Source of the DNA: Dipetalonema caudispina
Taxonomy: Eukaryota; Nematoda; Chromadorea; Rhabditida; Onchocercidae
Reading direction: 5' to 3'
Length of the DNA stretch: 64,000 nucleotides
Assembly (NCBI GenBank): GCA_013365325.1
Contig: JABVXV010000033.1
Location: 186,001-250,000 of the forward strand
The notes under the pieces were generated by a model. The model worked only from the letters and a program-made list of their open reading frames with translations, had not been told where the DNA came from and did no database searches. Shown piece after piece: positions 53,018 to 64,000 of this stretch; position 1 is the first letter of the stretch; the number at the start of each line of letters is the position of its first letter. Position numbers and translations under genes: made by a program.

Positions 53018-55667
53018 ATGTTGATCTCTTTTAAAGAAATGAACAACATCACAGCATGGATGCAGCAAGCAAAAGAGGTTACTAAAAAAATCTCCGATAT
53101 GATGTATATACCACCAGAGGATAATATTGAATCAGAGAAGATCTTAAATGATACTGTATCTGAAGAAGTAAACATTGAAGCGGAAACTCAACCTACCAGA
53201 TTAAAAGAAGTGGAAAATAAAGAAAATATCTCATCGAATGATGAGTTAACGATGGAATTTGGAGAAGGTAATGGTGGTAATCGAAGTGATGGAGGATTAG
53301 ATCGAAGAAAGCTTGAAACTAATGCTGCTGCGACTGTAGAAGCTGCAAGGAAATATGCAAGTAAGAGTTTTCCTCGATTCAGATTTCTGGAATGATTATG
53401 ATAATCCTGTCTAAATTGTGAAACTTTGTTAGTTATATGATAGATTGATTTTAATGCTGGTCAAAATCATGTCACATTGATTGGTTCTAATACAAAAGAT
53501 ATGTTATAAAATTGATGGAATCCTAATTAAGTAATAACTCGAGATGAATTATTGTAAGTTTGCTAAAATGTTCTATACATGAATGGAAGGATTAAACATT
53601 TACATACGATGCGCTATATCTTATCTTGTCCTATTCGTAGATTCCTTCATTTCTTTTGCAAAAGAGGCAACAGTAAAGGCTGCAATAACCGCTGAAGAAA
53701 CCGCGAAAAAACTGCAAAATGTTGTAACTGAAAAGGTATGAGCTTAAAATATTGTGTGTTAACAGATGGTATTATAGTTTTAAATTTGAAGAATCTATAC
53801 GTTTTCTTCTGCTTGTAATGCTAAAAACTTTCTATCACTTAACACTGAAGTGAAATTTGAAGTAGTCCTTTAAGTCTGTTATTTTTCCATGAAACATTAT
53901 TGGATACTGTTTAGTGGAGTTCTTTTCGTTCATAGTTGTAATAATGTTTCGATTATGGCATCATTATTTTTGCAGACAATAATTGGTAACTTGGATAAAG
54001 AGCAAGCGAAATTCAAAGATGAAGTAAATGCAAATAAATTAGCAGCATGTATATTGCCGTGGGCTGATCTGCCAGACCAGTGGGTTGCTAAAAAGCACAT
54101 TTTGTCACTTTCATTGGTAATTTTTTATATTACCCTTTACTTTCGAATGAATTCGTTCTTTGAAATGACTAATTTTGTGCTTTAAACGAAACTAAAATCA
54201 GTTTCAAATTGTTTGGAAGATCTTTTCTATAAATGATATTGAGATATAAACATTCGCCAATCTTGAGTACTTGTCTTCCGTCATATTATTGCACTGTTCC
54301 AAGTTTGGCATAACACTTACCTCCTAAAGTAGGCAAGATGGCGAGTACTGTTTTCTTGAGTTTAAATCTTATTACCTCATATCTCTTCCTCTTTTTTAGC
54401 AGATGCTATCACTGCACCACTGCGTGAAATTAGGTTAACATTTTTCCTGCATTTTTTAAACATCAAAGAATCTTGCAGATAATTTTTTTGGTATCATTTG
54501 TGTTACTTGTAGGATGCTCGAAATTTTACTCGTGACCCCCCATCAGAGACGAATTTTGATTTCAAACAGATGCAATCAGTAGCAGCCGCTTTACTCGAAC
54601 ATGATCCGAATTTGAGAAAAATTAGATTCCAGCTTGTCCCGAAAAAGTATTTTTGCATTCATTTTTTTTTTTTTTTTTTTTTTTTTTGTACGATCCAATT
54701 TATTTTGAGAAAGTTAGTAGTCAATGTTATTGGGCGGTATTTTGATTGTTGTTGTTTGCTAAGCCTTATTCCATATTTCAAAACACTGTGGTATGTGTTT
54801 CAAAGAATATGAAGGTTTCTTTTGTCGTATCTACATCGACGAATACTAAAGAAGCAAGCACTAAAAATGTAAAATCTGCATAAGTCAAGTGTGGTTTGCT
54901 CACCAATTCTCTTATGTTTATGTTGCAATGTTTTTTATAGGCTGAACGAAGAACGTTTTTGGAGGAATTACTTTTATCGTGTTTCACTAGTGCGGCAGGC
55001 AGCTTTAGGAAAAAACTGCTCTCCCGTCGCAGAAGTTCCCGTTTCTTCAAAAGCCATCGAGCAAGAAGGAAGTGTAAAATCGTCTGGTTTGGAAGACAAG
55101 GGAGCACAAGAGGAAAAAGTAGTAGTAATCAAAGGAAACAAAATTCCAAAAACTAGTACAAAAGAGCAGAATGAAACTGAAAATGAAGACAGTGAAGCGA
55201 AAAATAAAAAGCTGGACGAAATTCGTGAAAATATTACCAGCGCTACACAAGAAAGTGCGTTTCTATCGATTTTCTGGTTTTAATTTCTTGTCAGCTTTCA
55301 CTAGAACTAGCCCCGAAAAAAGATTTATTCGTCACATTTCCAGTTTGTTCCACATATTATTCTTTACGGTTTACGCCGTTCTGCCAATATGCGACTACGT
55401 TTTTTCAGCTTATTTGAAGCTTATACCGTATTATTTCGGTTACTTTAATCAATTATCATTTTCTCATCTTGATGAACTAATTCATATCTAGTATGTCGTC
55501 TTTTCACATTGTTTATAAAAGTTAGTTTTTTTTCAGGGATTGGAGAAGACTTGGAACGAGATTTGATAAATTCTTTTAGTGATTATGAACTTGTAAGCAG
55601 TGGTCAGATAGATAAAACAGATGAGCAGTGGGAAGAGGAAATTACTGAATTACTTAATTCAGCATAA
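53018..55667 (+). CDS. SYAP1/SAP47-like BSD-domain protein
   Basis: Six exons: 53018-53360, 53641-53735, 53976-54116, 54513-54646, 54941-55254, 55537-55667, in phase, 385 residues. Met at 53039 is an alternative start. The N-terminal part is acidic, then a helical Ala/Lys-rich stretch (FAKEATVKAAITAEETAKKL) leads into TIIGNLDKEQAKF, which matches human SYAP1 TIIGDFQKEQKKF. The BSD domain (about 178-245) has ARNFTRDPP, FDFKQMQSVAAALLEHD and IRFQLVPKK, then EERFWRNYFYRVSLVRQAA as in SYAP1. A low-complexity acidic/Lys region and a C-terminal acidic tail (SDYELVSSGQ, DEQWEEEITELL) complete the family pattern. The family takes part in synaptic vesicle traffic in flies (SAP47) and in Akt signalling in mammals. 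Its role in worms is not evident from the sequence. Confidence 0.9.
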
Positions 55668-56686
55668 TAAGTGTTTCATTTCTTTGAGTTAATGCTATTC
55701 GGTGATGGTTTATTCAAAATAACTTTTCCATATGATTCGACTTCACTAAAAATTCTTTGCTTTGTTTTATAGCTTATTTTGAAGCCACCAATGTGTACTT
55801 GTCTTGTTCAAATGAAAAGAAGGAAATTTTAAATTGTATCTGAATTGTATTCATCGTGTATTCATTTTTTTTCACCAAATCTAAATTTATGTGTCAAAGG
55901 AGCATATATGAAGTCTAAAATTAGTTTTTATACGCATAAGCAGTAATTGTCATTTAAATCCGAAATATACTCACATTTTCTCAATACTCTCTCATTCTAT
56001 TTGGAAAGAGAAAACACAATTTTAGCTTCTTTTTTTTCCTCCAAGAACGAATAAATTGGGAAAAGTTAAAGAGGAAAGGGTCCAATAAAGGGTAAACTTT
56101 AGAGTGATAGTTGTAAATTACTTGAAACTGAGCCAAATGCTGCGTCTCTATCATGTTTCCATTGTCAAAAATTTGCAACAATATTATTTTTGATGTTTAT
56201 ATATCCTAATTCAGTATATTTAATGACGCAATTTATTTTTGTTATCAGTGTACATAAACTTTCTTTCTTGCCTGTCATAAATTTTTTTCTTTTTTATTGC
56301 ACAAATCTATTACGTAAAGAGGATTGACGAAAATTTTTTAAGCTGAAATAAGCAATGGATGAAAAACATTTGAATGTTAAACATTCTCATCAATATTCAT
56401 CGAAAATTCAACGAATTGAAAAGCATCGAAATTAAGTTTATAAATGATGAGAAAAATAATGCTCTAAAAATACATTCTACCAAAATTCCAATACAAATTT
56501 CCCACTTAATTCCCATTAAATATCAATGATATCATGTGGTATTACGTAATGCTTTTTATCATTTAACAACATTTCATCTCTGATCGCAATGATTCATTCA
56601 ATAATCGTTTACCTGTAATCATGTACATTCTGGATGATGAATTCTGATGCTTTATTTTGCTTCTTTTTTTTTTTTTTTTTTACTTT

Positions 56687-56720
56687 CAGGTCAATCATTG
56701 ATAAATGATTGATTTACCTG
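56687..56720. repeat. Small inverted repeat
   Basis: CAATCATT and its complement flank a four-base loop, and outer CAGGT/ACCTG arms add a second pairing block, making a 34-base hairpin in non-coding DNA. Confidence 0.6.
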
Positions 56721-57234
56721 TTCAAAAAAAATCATTTAAATTAATAATTTTAACAGTATTTCATTACAATGATATCATCAATGATCAATCATTATAAATT
56801 ATAATTCAACAAAATTCAAGTATGAAGATTAGTATAAAATACATTTCAATGATTTCACTATTTGAAATGTATCCTTCATTCACTGATACTCTGATAAATT
56901 TGATAACTTAATTGATTATTACATTTCAAAACTTTACCTAACATTTCTTTTAACAATTACCATTTACACCTATGAAATGATATGCTAATTAAAATGAAGA
57001 GGAAAAAGATAAATTAAATAAAATTTGAATTATTTCATTTCATTATAAAATATCAAAAATGAATTTATTTATCAACTAATAATTTTTAACCTTTGTAAAC
57101 AGTAATATAAATTTTACTTGCTATTGATTCGTTTTCCTTAAAACTTTAACTACTACTACTACTATCATCATGTTTACTATTTCCTTCCTCCTATCACCAT
57201 CCCCTTCCCTGTTATAATCACATGTATATACTTA

Positions 57235-57392
57235 TGTCTGTCTGTCTGTCTGTCTGTCTGTATGTCTGTCTATATATATATATGTATACGTAAGTATTTT
57301 TTTTTTTTTTTTTCAGCAAAATTGTGATAGAAGCTGAAGTAATGTTTTGATATTTTCTCCACCCATCTATCCATCCATCTATCCATCTATCC
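57235..57392. repeat. TGTC, TA and CATC/TATC microsatellites
   Basis: A TGTC-rich tract at 57235-57270 runs into a TA tract (to about 57283). A CATC/TATC tract follows at 57363-57392. The open reading frames across them are artefacts of the repeats. Confidence 0.85.
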
Positions 57393-57694
57393 AGCTGCCC
57401 TTCCTTCTTTCTATCAATTTGTTTACTCCCCAAACAACCTCTTCATTTCATCTATTTTACCTATTCTGTTATTCATAACAATCTAATAAATAACCATGAT
57501 ATTAGGTTTATTATGTTATTAAGAATATATCAAGTTCATTATCTTTAACCCTTGACCTCATTTTATCTTTCCCGTATTCATTATTTTAATAACTTTAAAG
57601 ACATTATAATACTCTCTACTTTTTCCATACTATTTTTTTGCATTTAAAATTTTCCTTTACATCATGTTGTTTTGATTAATAAATAAATTTTTAC

Positions 57695-57756
57695 ATATAT
57701 GTATGTGTGTGTGTGTATGTGCGTATGTGTGTGTGTCTGTCTGTCTGTATGTATGT
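57695..57756. repeat. TG/TATG/TCTG microsatellite
   Basis: Tandem TG, GTAT and CTGT units over about 60 bases. Confidence 0.85.
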
Positions 57757-58891
57757 CCTTAACTTTGATGATGTTGTCTAGAAATGGAAATTGTTACTTT
57801 TATCATTGAGTTCTTGCAAAGTTCATTGATTGTATATGTCGATCATTTGATATATTCATTTTAATTCTTGAATTAAAACAAGCTAGCTAAATTTTCCCAA
57901 AATGAAAAATGTCTTAGAGGGATAATATAAATCATTGATGATAAGTTGTTATTGAAGTGCTGAAGAAAGTTTGAAAATTCTTTTTTATACATTTAGAATA
58001 ATAATTATCTCTTGTTCAGTTCGTTTTCCGTTCGTTAATTTCTAATTGTGATCAATCGATTATTTAGCTAATTATATGTCACATTGATCTATAATCAGTA
58101 TTAAAATTACTTGCTATAGATACATTTTAAAGTACTTCGTTGTCGTTGCTTGTTATTATTGCAGCAAATTTTGCAAATTTCTTTTTTTTTTTCTTTCTTT
58201 TTGATCTTTTTAGAATTTCAGAAAAAAAAAAAGGAATTCGAAAAAAAGTGGTACAGCTCATTAGTGGTACAACGAGCTAACATTTTCTCCCGTTTTTACG
58301 GGATTTTAAGAAGCCAAGATTTAATTCTAATACACTTGTGGTAGTGATCAGGAAAGATTATGGTTAGTTTTAATTTTCATTAAATTTCCTCTTTTTTTTT
58401 CTTTCTTTTAACACAACAACGTTACTAGTTCCAATTTCATTATTTTATTCCTGAATTCCTTTGATCATATCCTTGTTGATCTGTGAATTTTTCGAAGCAT
58501 CAAAAGGAAATCTCAAATGCTTTTTAATTTTATCAGTTCCACTATTGTACTTTTGACAGGTAATCACTTCCTTCATCTTTTCCATTATATTTGATCAATT
58601 TATATGTTTATCAAAATTATTGCTACCTTTTTTGGAAATTACAAATAAAATTGGAACAATTTTTCAATATTGCTTAAAACTTTTGCGCTTCTTCATCCAA
58701 TACTTCACGTTTAACATTTATTTATTAGTCTATTCACTTCATAATAAAGAATTGTAATTGCACAATTTGATGTTGTTGAAAATTCCTTCTATATTTTTGT
58801 CAATAATTCATTCTGTTAGTCCATTTGAGTAGTCATCAAACTGACTTTTTTTTTTCTTTTCTTCCTTAGTGCTATGAAATAAAGTACAAAT

Positions 58892-58929
<38 letters not shown>

Positions 58930-60605
58930 TTTCTACAACTAAATAAGTTGTTGTTGATAAAGGGCATTGAGCTTTCGCTGTTAATTGTTTTTTTGAAATA
59001 AACATTTCTTGTTTATATGAAAAATTCACTTGCACTTCATCCAGAATGAATGATAACCGGAATATTAGTTAACTTTTTATTTTGACAAAAGAAAAAAAAA
59101 GAAAAAATAACATGAAGTATCTTTTTTTTTTTTTTCCGAAATGAATGGCAATTTCCAGAATGTGTAAGAAAGATAATTTTATCAATTTTGTTACCGTTGT
59201 CAGGTTAGTTATCCTACGATCATGAGGTTGTTTTTTTTGTTGTTTGTTTTTTGAAATGAATTCAAAAAAATATTAGGTTTTTAATTTCCGTCATATCACG
59301 AAATGTGAAAAGATTTGAAAGATTACTGCATAATAATCCGATATTATTGTTTTCTTTTCTGTTGGAATTACTTCATAATTATTTGTAAATATATAAACAA
59401 TTTCTCACTAAATCTCTTTTTTTTTTTTTTTTTTTTATAACCTTTTGTGAATCATTCAGCAATTGTTATAACTGCTTCTCTTTTTTTTTTACTCAGTTTA
59501 AAATTTGAGTAATAATATTTGAATAGTATTCTATAATGATTGGATGAAGAGGCATAATAATTTAAAAAACCCATTTATACTTAGACTGTACTGATTTTGT
59601 TAGTATTGTTATTAAAGTTAAAGGATGTAAGAACATTTTTTAATTTTTCAATCTTATTCTTTTCGAGATGACACGTTGATAAACAAAGTTAAAAGTCCAT
59701 CTATGGATATGTTTGTTAGTTGTTTGTTTATTTGTTTATTTGTTGCTCCTTTTTTCATGTTCGCTTGCAAATTTGTTTTTCATTTTAAGTGGAATTCATC
59801 CGTTCTGAATATTTGTCTATTTTTGAACTCATTAAGGATGTGGTTTTGTTTTTTTCTTGTAGAGGTATAAGAGAGGGTTTGGATGATTTGAACCTAATTA
59901 GGAAAATAAGCAGTCATAGAGATGTATATATAAATAATGCAAATATTACTATAAAGAGAGACTTTAATTTTGTTAAATTTGAATTGAAATAAATTTTATT
60001 GAGAAGAACCAAAAGCAGTAGCAGTCTACTTAATGCTATCTTTTTTATGTGATTAGAGCTGTTGACAGCTTACGGATAGCATATTTTCATTTGGGTTTAT
60101 GGAAAATAAAAATAAGGCGAAGTTGTTGAGGTAAGGAAGGAAGAGGAACAAACTTATAGATGAAGGAAAGAATGAATTAGTTAGTTAGGCAGACTAACAA
60201 CTCATTCAGGCATACCTATCTATCATCTCTATTTATATTGGTCGAGAATGAGAAAATTGCTCTTTTTAGCTTTACATTCATACATCTTATGCATCTATTT
60301 CTGCTACTTTTAGCTAAATCAAAAGTAGGATAATTTGTTGGACTGAAATCGAATCTAACTTATGTTATGGAGAGGCTTCAGATAAACTTGATTCATTACA
60401 TCGATCAATGTTGGGAATAGGTAAATTTAAATGAAGTTGAAATCGTCTTATGTGTCTGTTGTATCTGCATGTCTAAATTGTTGAAGATATTCCCTTTTCA
60501 AGATGTTTCAGAAAATGCTTTTTTAAATGGGCTATTTATGACGTATCAACTATAGTATGTTTGCTTTTTTTGTAATTCTAATACTTGAAAATGATGTATT
60601 TGTAG

Positions 60606-62423
60606 GTTTTCGAAACGCCAGAAGCGGAATTTCGAAACCGGACTGGTTCACGTGATGAGAAAGCGATCGTGCGAGAAGACTCAGTTGGTAACGATTCGAA
60701 AATACGCTCTGCTTTGACGAGCGCTTTGGCTAAAAAAAATGGCGAAAAATATAATTTTTTTGAAGATGAACAGGTTAGAATCCATTATGTTTACTTAACA
60801 TCATGCTGATGAAAGGTCCAAGAAGCTATAAGAAAAGAGAAGTGAAAGTGTGAGATATAAGATGAGAATATTTGTTTCGAATGATTTAAAAATCTTTAGA
60901 AGTAGTCTTCTATAAATTGGTTTCAAAAATTAAAATGATTTACAAAAATTTGTGAAATGTCTTATAAAATTTTAGTAATTACCTAGAAAATTCAGAACAG
61001 TTTTATCAACATAATGTTGTCTGTTAAAAGCTAATATGTTGTGAGATGCTAATTGTTCAGATTATAGCCTGATATGATGAACATTCGCTGGAAAAGAGGC
61101 TTTTGGCTTTTTTTTACGGATCTGGCTTGCACACTCAATAATAAGGAGAGTGGGGAGGGGGAAAAAGAAAGTTGTATAAATAATTAGAAGGAAACTGTTA
61201 AGCAGAAGGCACATGATCCTAGAACTTCTTATATAAAACTGGGATATATGCGAATCATATTCTTGAAAGAATCTTATTTACCTAGTTGTGCGCCTTTATG
61301 GTAATTTGTTTCATAGCTTCGCCAACTATTTCATATAATGTTACCTGATGAAGTTTTGAGAAACATATCCAGCGGATAAAATAGATGATTTGTGAGAGGT
61401 TACCGATATAATTTCTCAAGATGCCGATTATTTTCAGTTATTAATTTTTTATTACAGGTGAGAAAAACGGGTTCAATTTTTGAAAGGCGAAAAGATATGC
61501 AATATGTTAAGGAGGCATTACCACGCGCTCGTTTGAACGGTTTTCATATAAAGGTTTAAAGCATTTTCTTTTGATAATTTTGTGAATAAACTTCAAGTGA
61601 ATTTTATATCGTTTAATTAAATGTTTTAGGATAGTTTGATTACTTAACATAGTAAAATTACTAGATTAATTTCGACAAAGCTTTGAAGACTCAGAATAGC
61701 TTTCATAAACAAAATTTAGATGGAAGATGACTGTCCACAGGGTGGTGATGATACAAGGCTGTCCGTACTTCGTGCCCTCGGAACGTATAACTGTCGAACG
61801 GTACCCTGTGTTTTGTGTGAGCGAAATTTAATTGTTTACGACAGATATCCACTCATCGATGGTACCTTCTTTCTTTCGCCAGTACAACACTCCAAAGCTG
61901 CGGTCAGCATGAAGTTTGAGTCCAAGCAAGTTTACATTCCTTAAATTCAAAGCCTATCTACTCTTTTATACATTTCAATCGTTGCAAGTAATTTAATTCA
62001 GTATCTTTCTTCACTGGTTAAATACTTTTTTGGTAACGTTCTGCTCGGATTTCTTTGAAAGCTTTGAGCTGTTATGATATCGGAAAGTTATCCTATAATA
62101 TCTTCGTATGTGACATATATCAGATTTTTGATGATGAACCAATAAAGTATGTTTGCTTACTAATTTTCAAAATGAAATAAAAAAAAAGAAATTCTCATTT
62201 CAGGACTGGTTATTTGCATGCAATTTGCATTACATGCATGCATACCGAATGGAAATGTCCCGGTTGCGGTAACAGTGGATGGTTTCTTGGTTCAGCGTTA
62301 ATCGTAGGAACACTGTACACCTACGACGTTTTATCAAGTACCACTTGCTGTATACCAGTTTGCAGACATTGTCGTGCACTCTCTCTCTTATATGTACATG
62401 ATGCACAAAAGAATATAATATAG
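60606..62423 (+). CDS. Headcase (HECA) homologue, 5' part not identified
   Basis: Four exons in phase: 60606-60773, 61458-61553, 61720-61925, 62204-62423, 229 residues, stop TAG. The second exon has the conserved lead-in KTGSIFERRKDM, then LPRARLNGFHIK and MEDDCPQGGDDTR. The headcase core follows: VPCVLCERNLIVYDRYPLID, GTFFLSPVQHSKAAV, YLHAICITCM, CPGCGNSGWFLGSALIVGT and LYTYDVLSSTTCC. Paired CxxC cysteines suggest zinc binding. Headcase proteins restrain growth and differentiation in insects and mammals. The N-terminal Cys-rich half of HECA is not seen, and the first exon here has no in-frame Met, so upstream exons are required. Intron 3 has a GC donor (GCAAGT at 61926). Confidence 0.87.
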
Positions 62424-64000
62424 TATTAGGAGCAGGATAAAACAATATTTTGTTATGTCTTATTATTTGTATGTTTGGATTCTTATGTTTTGCCCTTCTA
62501 AATATCCTTTAAGTGATAGTAAGTTTGGGATTCTGAATCTTGTAGTGAATTCTAGTCCGGTTATTTTTCTGGGTAAAATTTCTGATTTCTTTTCTTTTTT
62601 TTTTTTTTTTCTATTTAAGGAAATTTCATGTGGACTAAATGAAACTTTATCATAAACCTGCTAGAAACATAGATAAGGAGTAACCATTAATTGAGGAGCG
62701 TTGAGAAGTCATTATAATGAATTGTTGAATGAATTAAAGGTCGTTTTTTAAATTAAAGAATACTGTATCGATTATTACTGGCAGTTTTCCGGTCGCTGTA
62801 TTATTTTTAATCGTTGAAATACTGCAAACACCTATTATTTTTTTCAAAAAAAAAAAAGAAAGGACGGCGGTTTCTGTAATTACTTTTGTCCACAGTATAC
62901 AGGTAATGAAATGAAAGGTTTGAGAAATTAAATTTTACGGATATGTATAAAATAAAACCTTATCAAGCATACCTCGTTAACTTTATCTACCTCGAATTGT
63001 AATTTATGTTATGATTTTCTCAATATTACTTGTACTATTTTTGAGATATTTAATTCCTAACAAAATGTTTCCTGAATAGTTCACCCATCATTTCATCGTT
63101 CCCTGATTTCTTCTTTTTTTTTTTCTTTATCAACTAAAACGGCAGGAATTGATTCACACTGTACTTCTTAATTCCTACTCTTAAATTCAGTATTTGCTTT
63201 TTTCTTGTATACACATCAAATATTTTCACTTATTTTTTTTTTTTTTTTTTTGCACATATTAATTGTATATCAAAAAAGTATTACTATATGTTGCCAGTGA
63301 TTCAATTTTCTGTACAACCGTTTTTAAGAGCACAAGTATCATTACTGCTTTTGCACATTTAAAAAGAAGAAAAAAAAAAAAAAAAAAGCAATATGTAGGA
63401 GCAGATGTAAATATTTTATTTCGAATAAATCGAAGTGATTGGTGTACCATGAATTGTATTATCTATTTTGCAATAAAGTTGCAGTTGTCACACATCTAGT
63501 AGTTAGCAGGATTAGCCGATCGTGTTATTGGAGAAATTAAACAAGATTGTCTCCCTAATAGTTTATTATATTCTTTTAACTCGAATTCATTCATAAAATG
63601 AATTCGTAAAGAGTAATTATCCATCGATCGGATTTGATTTTATTGATTTCATATTGATGTTAAGGTGAAGTTCATCGATAGTGGTACAAATGAATTGAGT
63701 TAATCAAGGTGAACCTTAATTATATGTGAAATATTTTTACTAATCTACTAATACTGAAAAAAAAGATATTTGGAATTAATAAACTACAAAGCAGATTCGA
63801 GAAAGTTTTATTCTTGCTACGCTAACGATATTCCCTGCCTGAATCAATCATGAATTTTACAAAAACCTGATAAGAAGTAATCATCCTATCGAAAGATATT
63901 ACAGAAAGAGATGAGTGACCTTTCTCTAATTTAATCAAAAAATCTTTAATTCATTCAATTAAAGAAAGGTCAGCCATTAAAATTGATGACTATCGTACTG
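62424..64000. other. Headcase-like 3' flank, no further gene seen
   Basis: AATAAA-type signals lie near 62948 and 63469, the second in caataaagttgcag. Perfect 10-bp inverted repeats occur at 63582-63606 and at 63916-63925 paired with 63963-63972. No coding signal is visible to the window end. Confidence 0.5.
63582..63606. repeat. Perfect 10-bp inverted repeat
   Basis: CGAATTCATT and its complement flank a five-base loop. Confidence 0.6.

Larger units (their letters stand above)
55668..60605. other. Low-complexity region upstream of the Headcase-like exons
   Basis: Nearly 5 kb of AT-rich DNA with many homopolymers (33 T at 58894-58926) and microsatellites. Candidate SYAP1 polyadenylation signals (AATAAA) lie near 56047 and 56084. 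The 5' exons of the Headcase-like gene should be here, but I found none with both a start codon and a phase-0 donor. A small hairpin lies at 56687-56720. Confidence 0.5.

Noticed and set aside
57218..57433. 71-codon - strand frame rich in DRQTDR and WIDGWIDG repeats
   Set aside because: Translation of TGTC and CATC microsatellites, not a protein.
58150..58344. 64-codon + strand frame, considered as a Headcase 5' exon
   Set aside because: No Cys-rich HECA N-terminal features, starts in a poly-T tract, and no phase-0 donor follows.
1..64000. Bacterial insertions (for example Wolbachia-derived), CRISPR arrays, rRNA or tRNA genes
   Set aside because: No intronless bacterial-type genes, spaced direct repeats, rRNA motifs or tRNA-like cloverleaf signatures were seen on reading. 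A tRNA scan was not possible here.

Overview
The window reads as eukaryotic nuclear DNA from a parasitic nematode, most likely a filarial or other spirurid worm. It is strongly A+T-rich and full of poly-A/T tracts. Its genes are split into many small exons, with introns ending in short T-rich acceptors such as tttcag or ttttag. Most recognisable proteins are conserved animal families with nematode counterparts. The organism call is an inference from gene structure and protein style. I saw no rRNA, tRNA, CRISPR or bacterial-type genes. All gene models below were built by reading splice sites and checking that reading phase is kept across every junction.

Layout. On the + strand, 239-2830 is the 3' part of a tyrosinase-like protein with two ShK domains. 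On the - strand, 10391-6108 is a secreted class-2-type semaphorin (mab-20-like; Sema, PSI and Ig domains). Also on the - strand, 13594-12274 is a short UBAP1-like ESCRT-I subunit. On the + strand, 18428-34279 is a dipeptidyl-peptidase of family S9B with an 8 kb first intron and a second candidate first exon inside it. Then come an hnRNP F/H-type RNA-binding protein (35947-39822), a 5-phosphatase-only copy of OCRL (40752-44672), a second copy with ASH and RhoGAP-like domains (45733-51674), a SYAP1/SAP47-like BSD-domain protein (53018-55667), and the C-terminal part of a Headcase (HECA) homologue (60606-62423). The stretches between them look non-coding.

These genes do not form a pathway. The two OCRL copies are a local tandem duplication: several of their exons have identical lengths. 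OCRL and UBAP1 both belong to endosomal membrane traffic, and the semaphorin and the DPP are cell-surface or secreted products, but their closeness here is probably incidental.

The points most worth a second look are: an 85-nt, nearly perfectly paired hairpin in an intron of the second OCRL copy (a microRNA-precursor candidate); the OCRL duplication with loss of ASH-RhoGAP and changes in a conserved motif in one copy; a DPP with a DPP6/DPP10-like membrane anchor but an intact Ser-Asp-His triad, plus two possible first exons; replacement of a copper-ligand histidine in the tyrosinase; and three GC-AG introns that all use the same GCAAGT donor.
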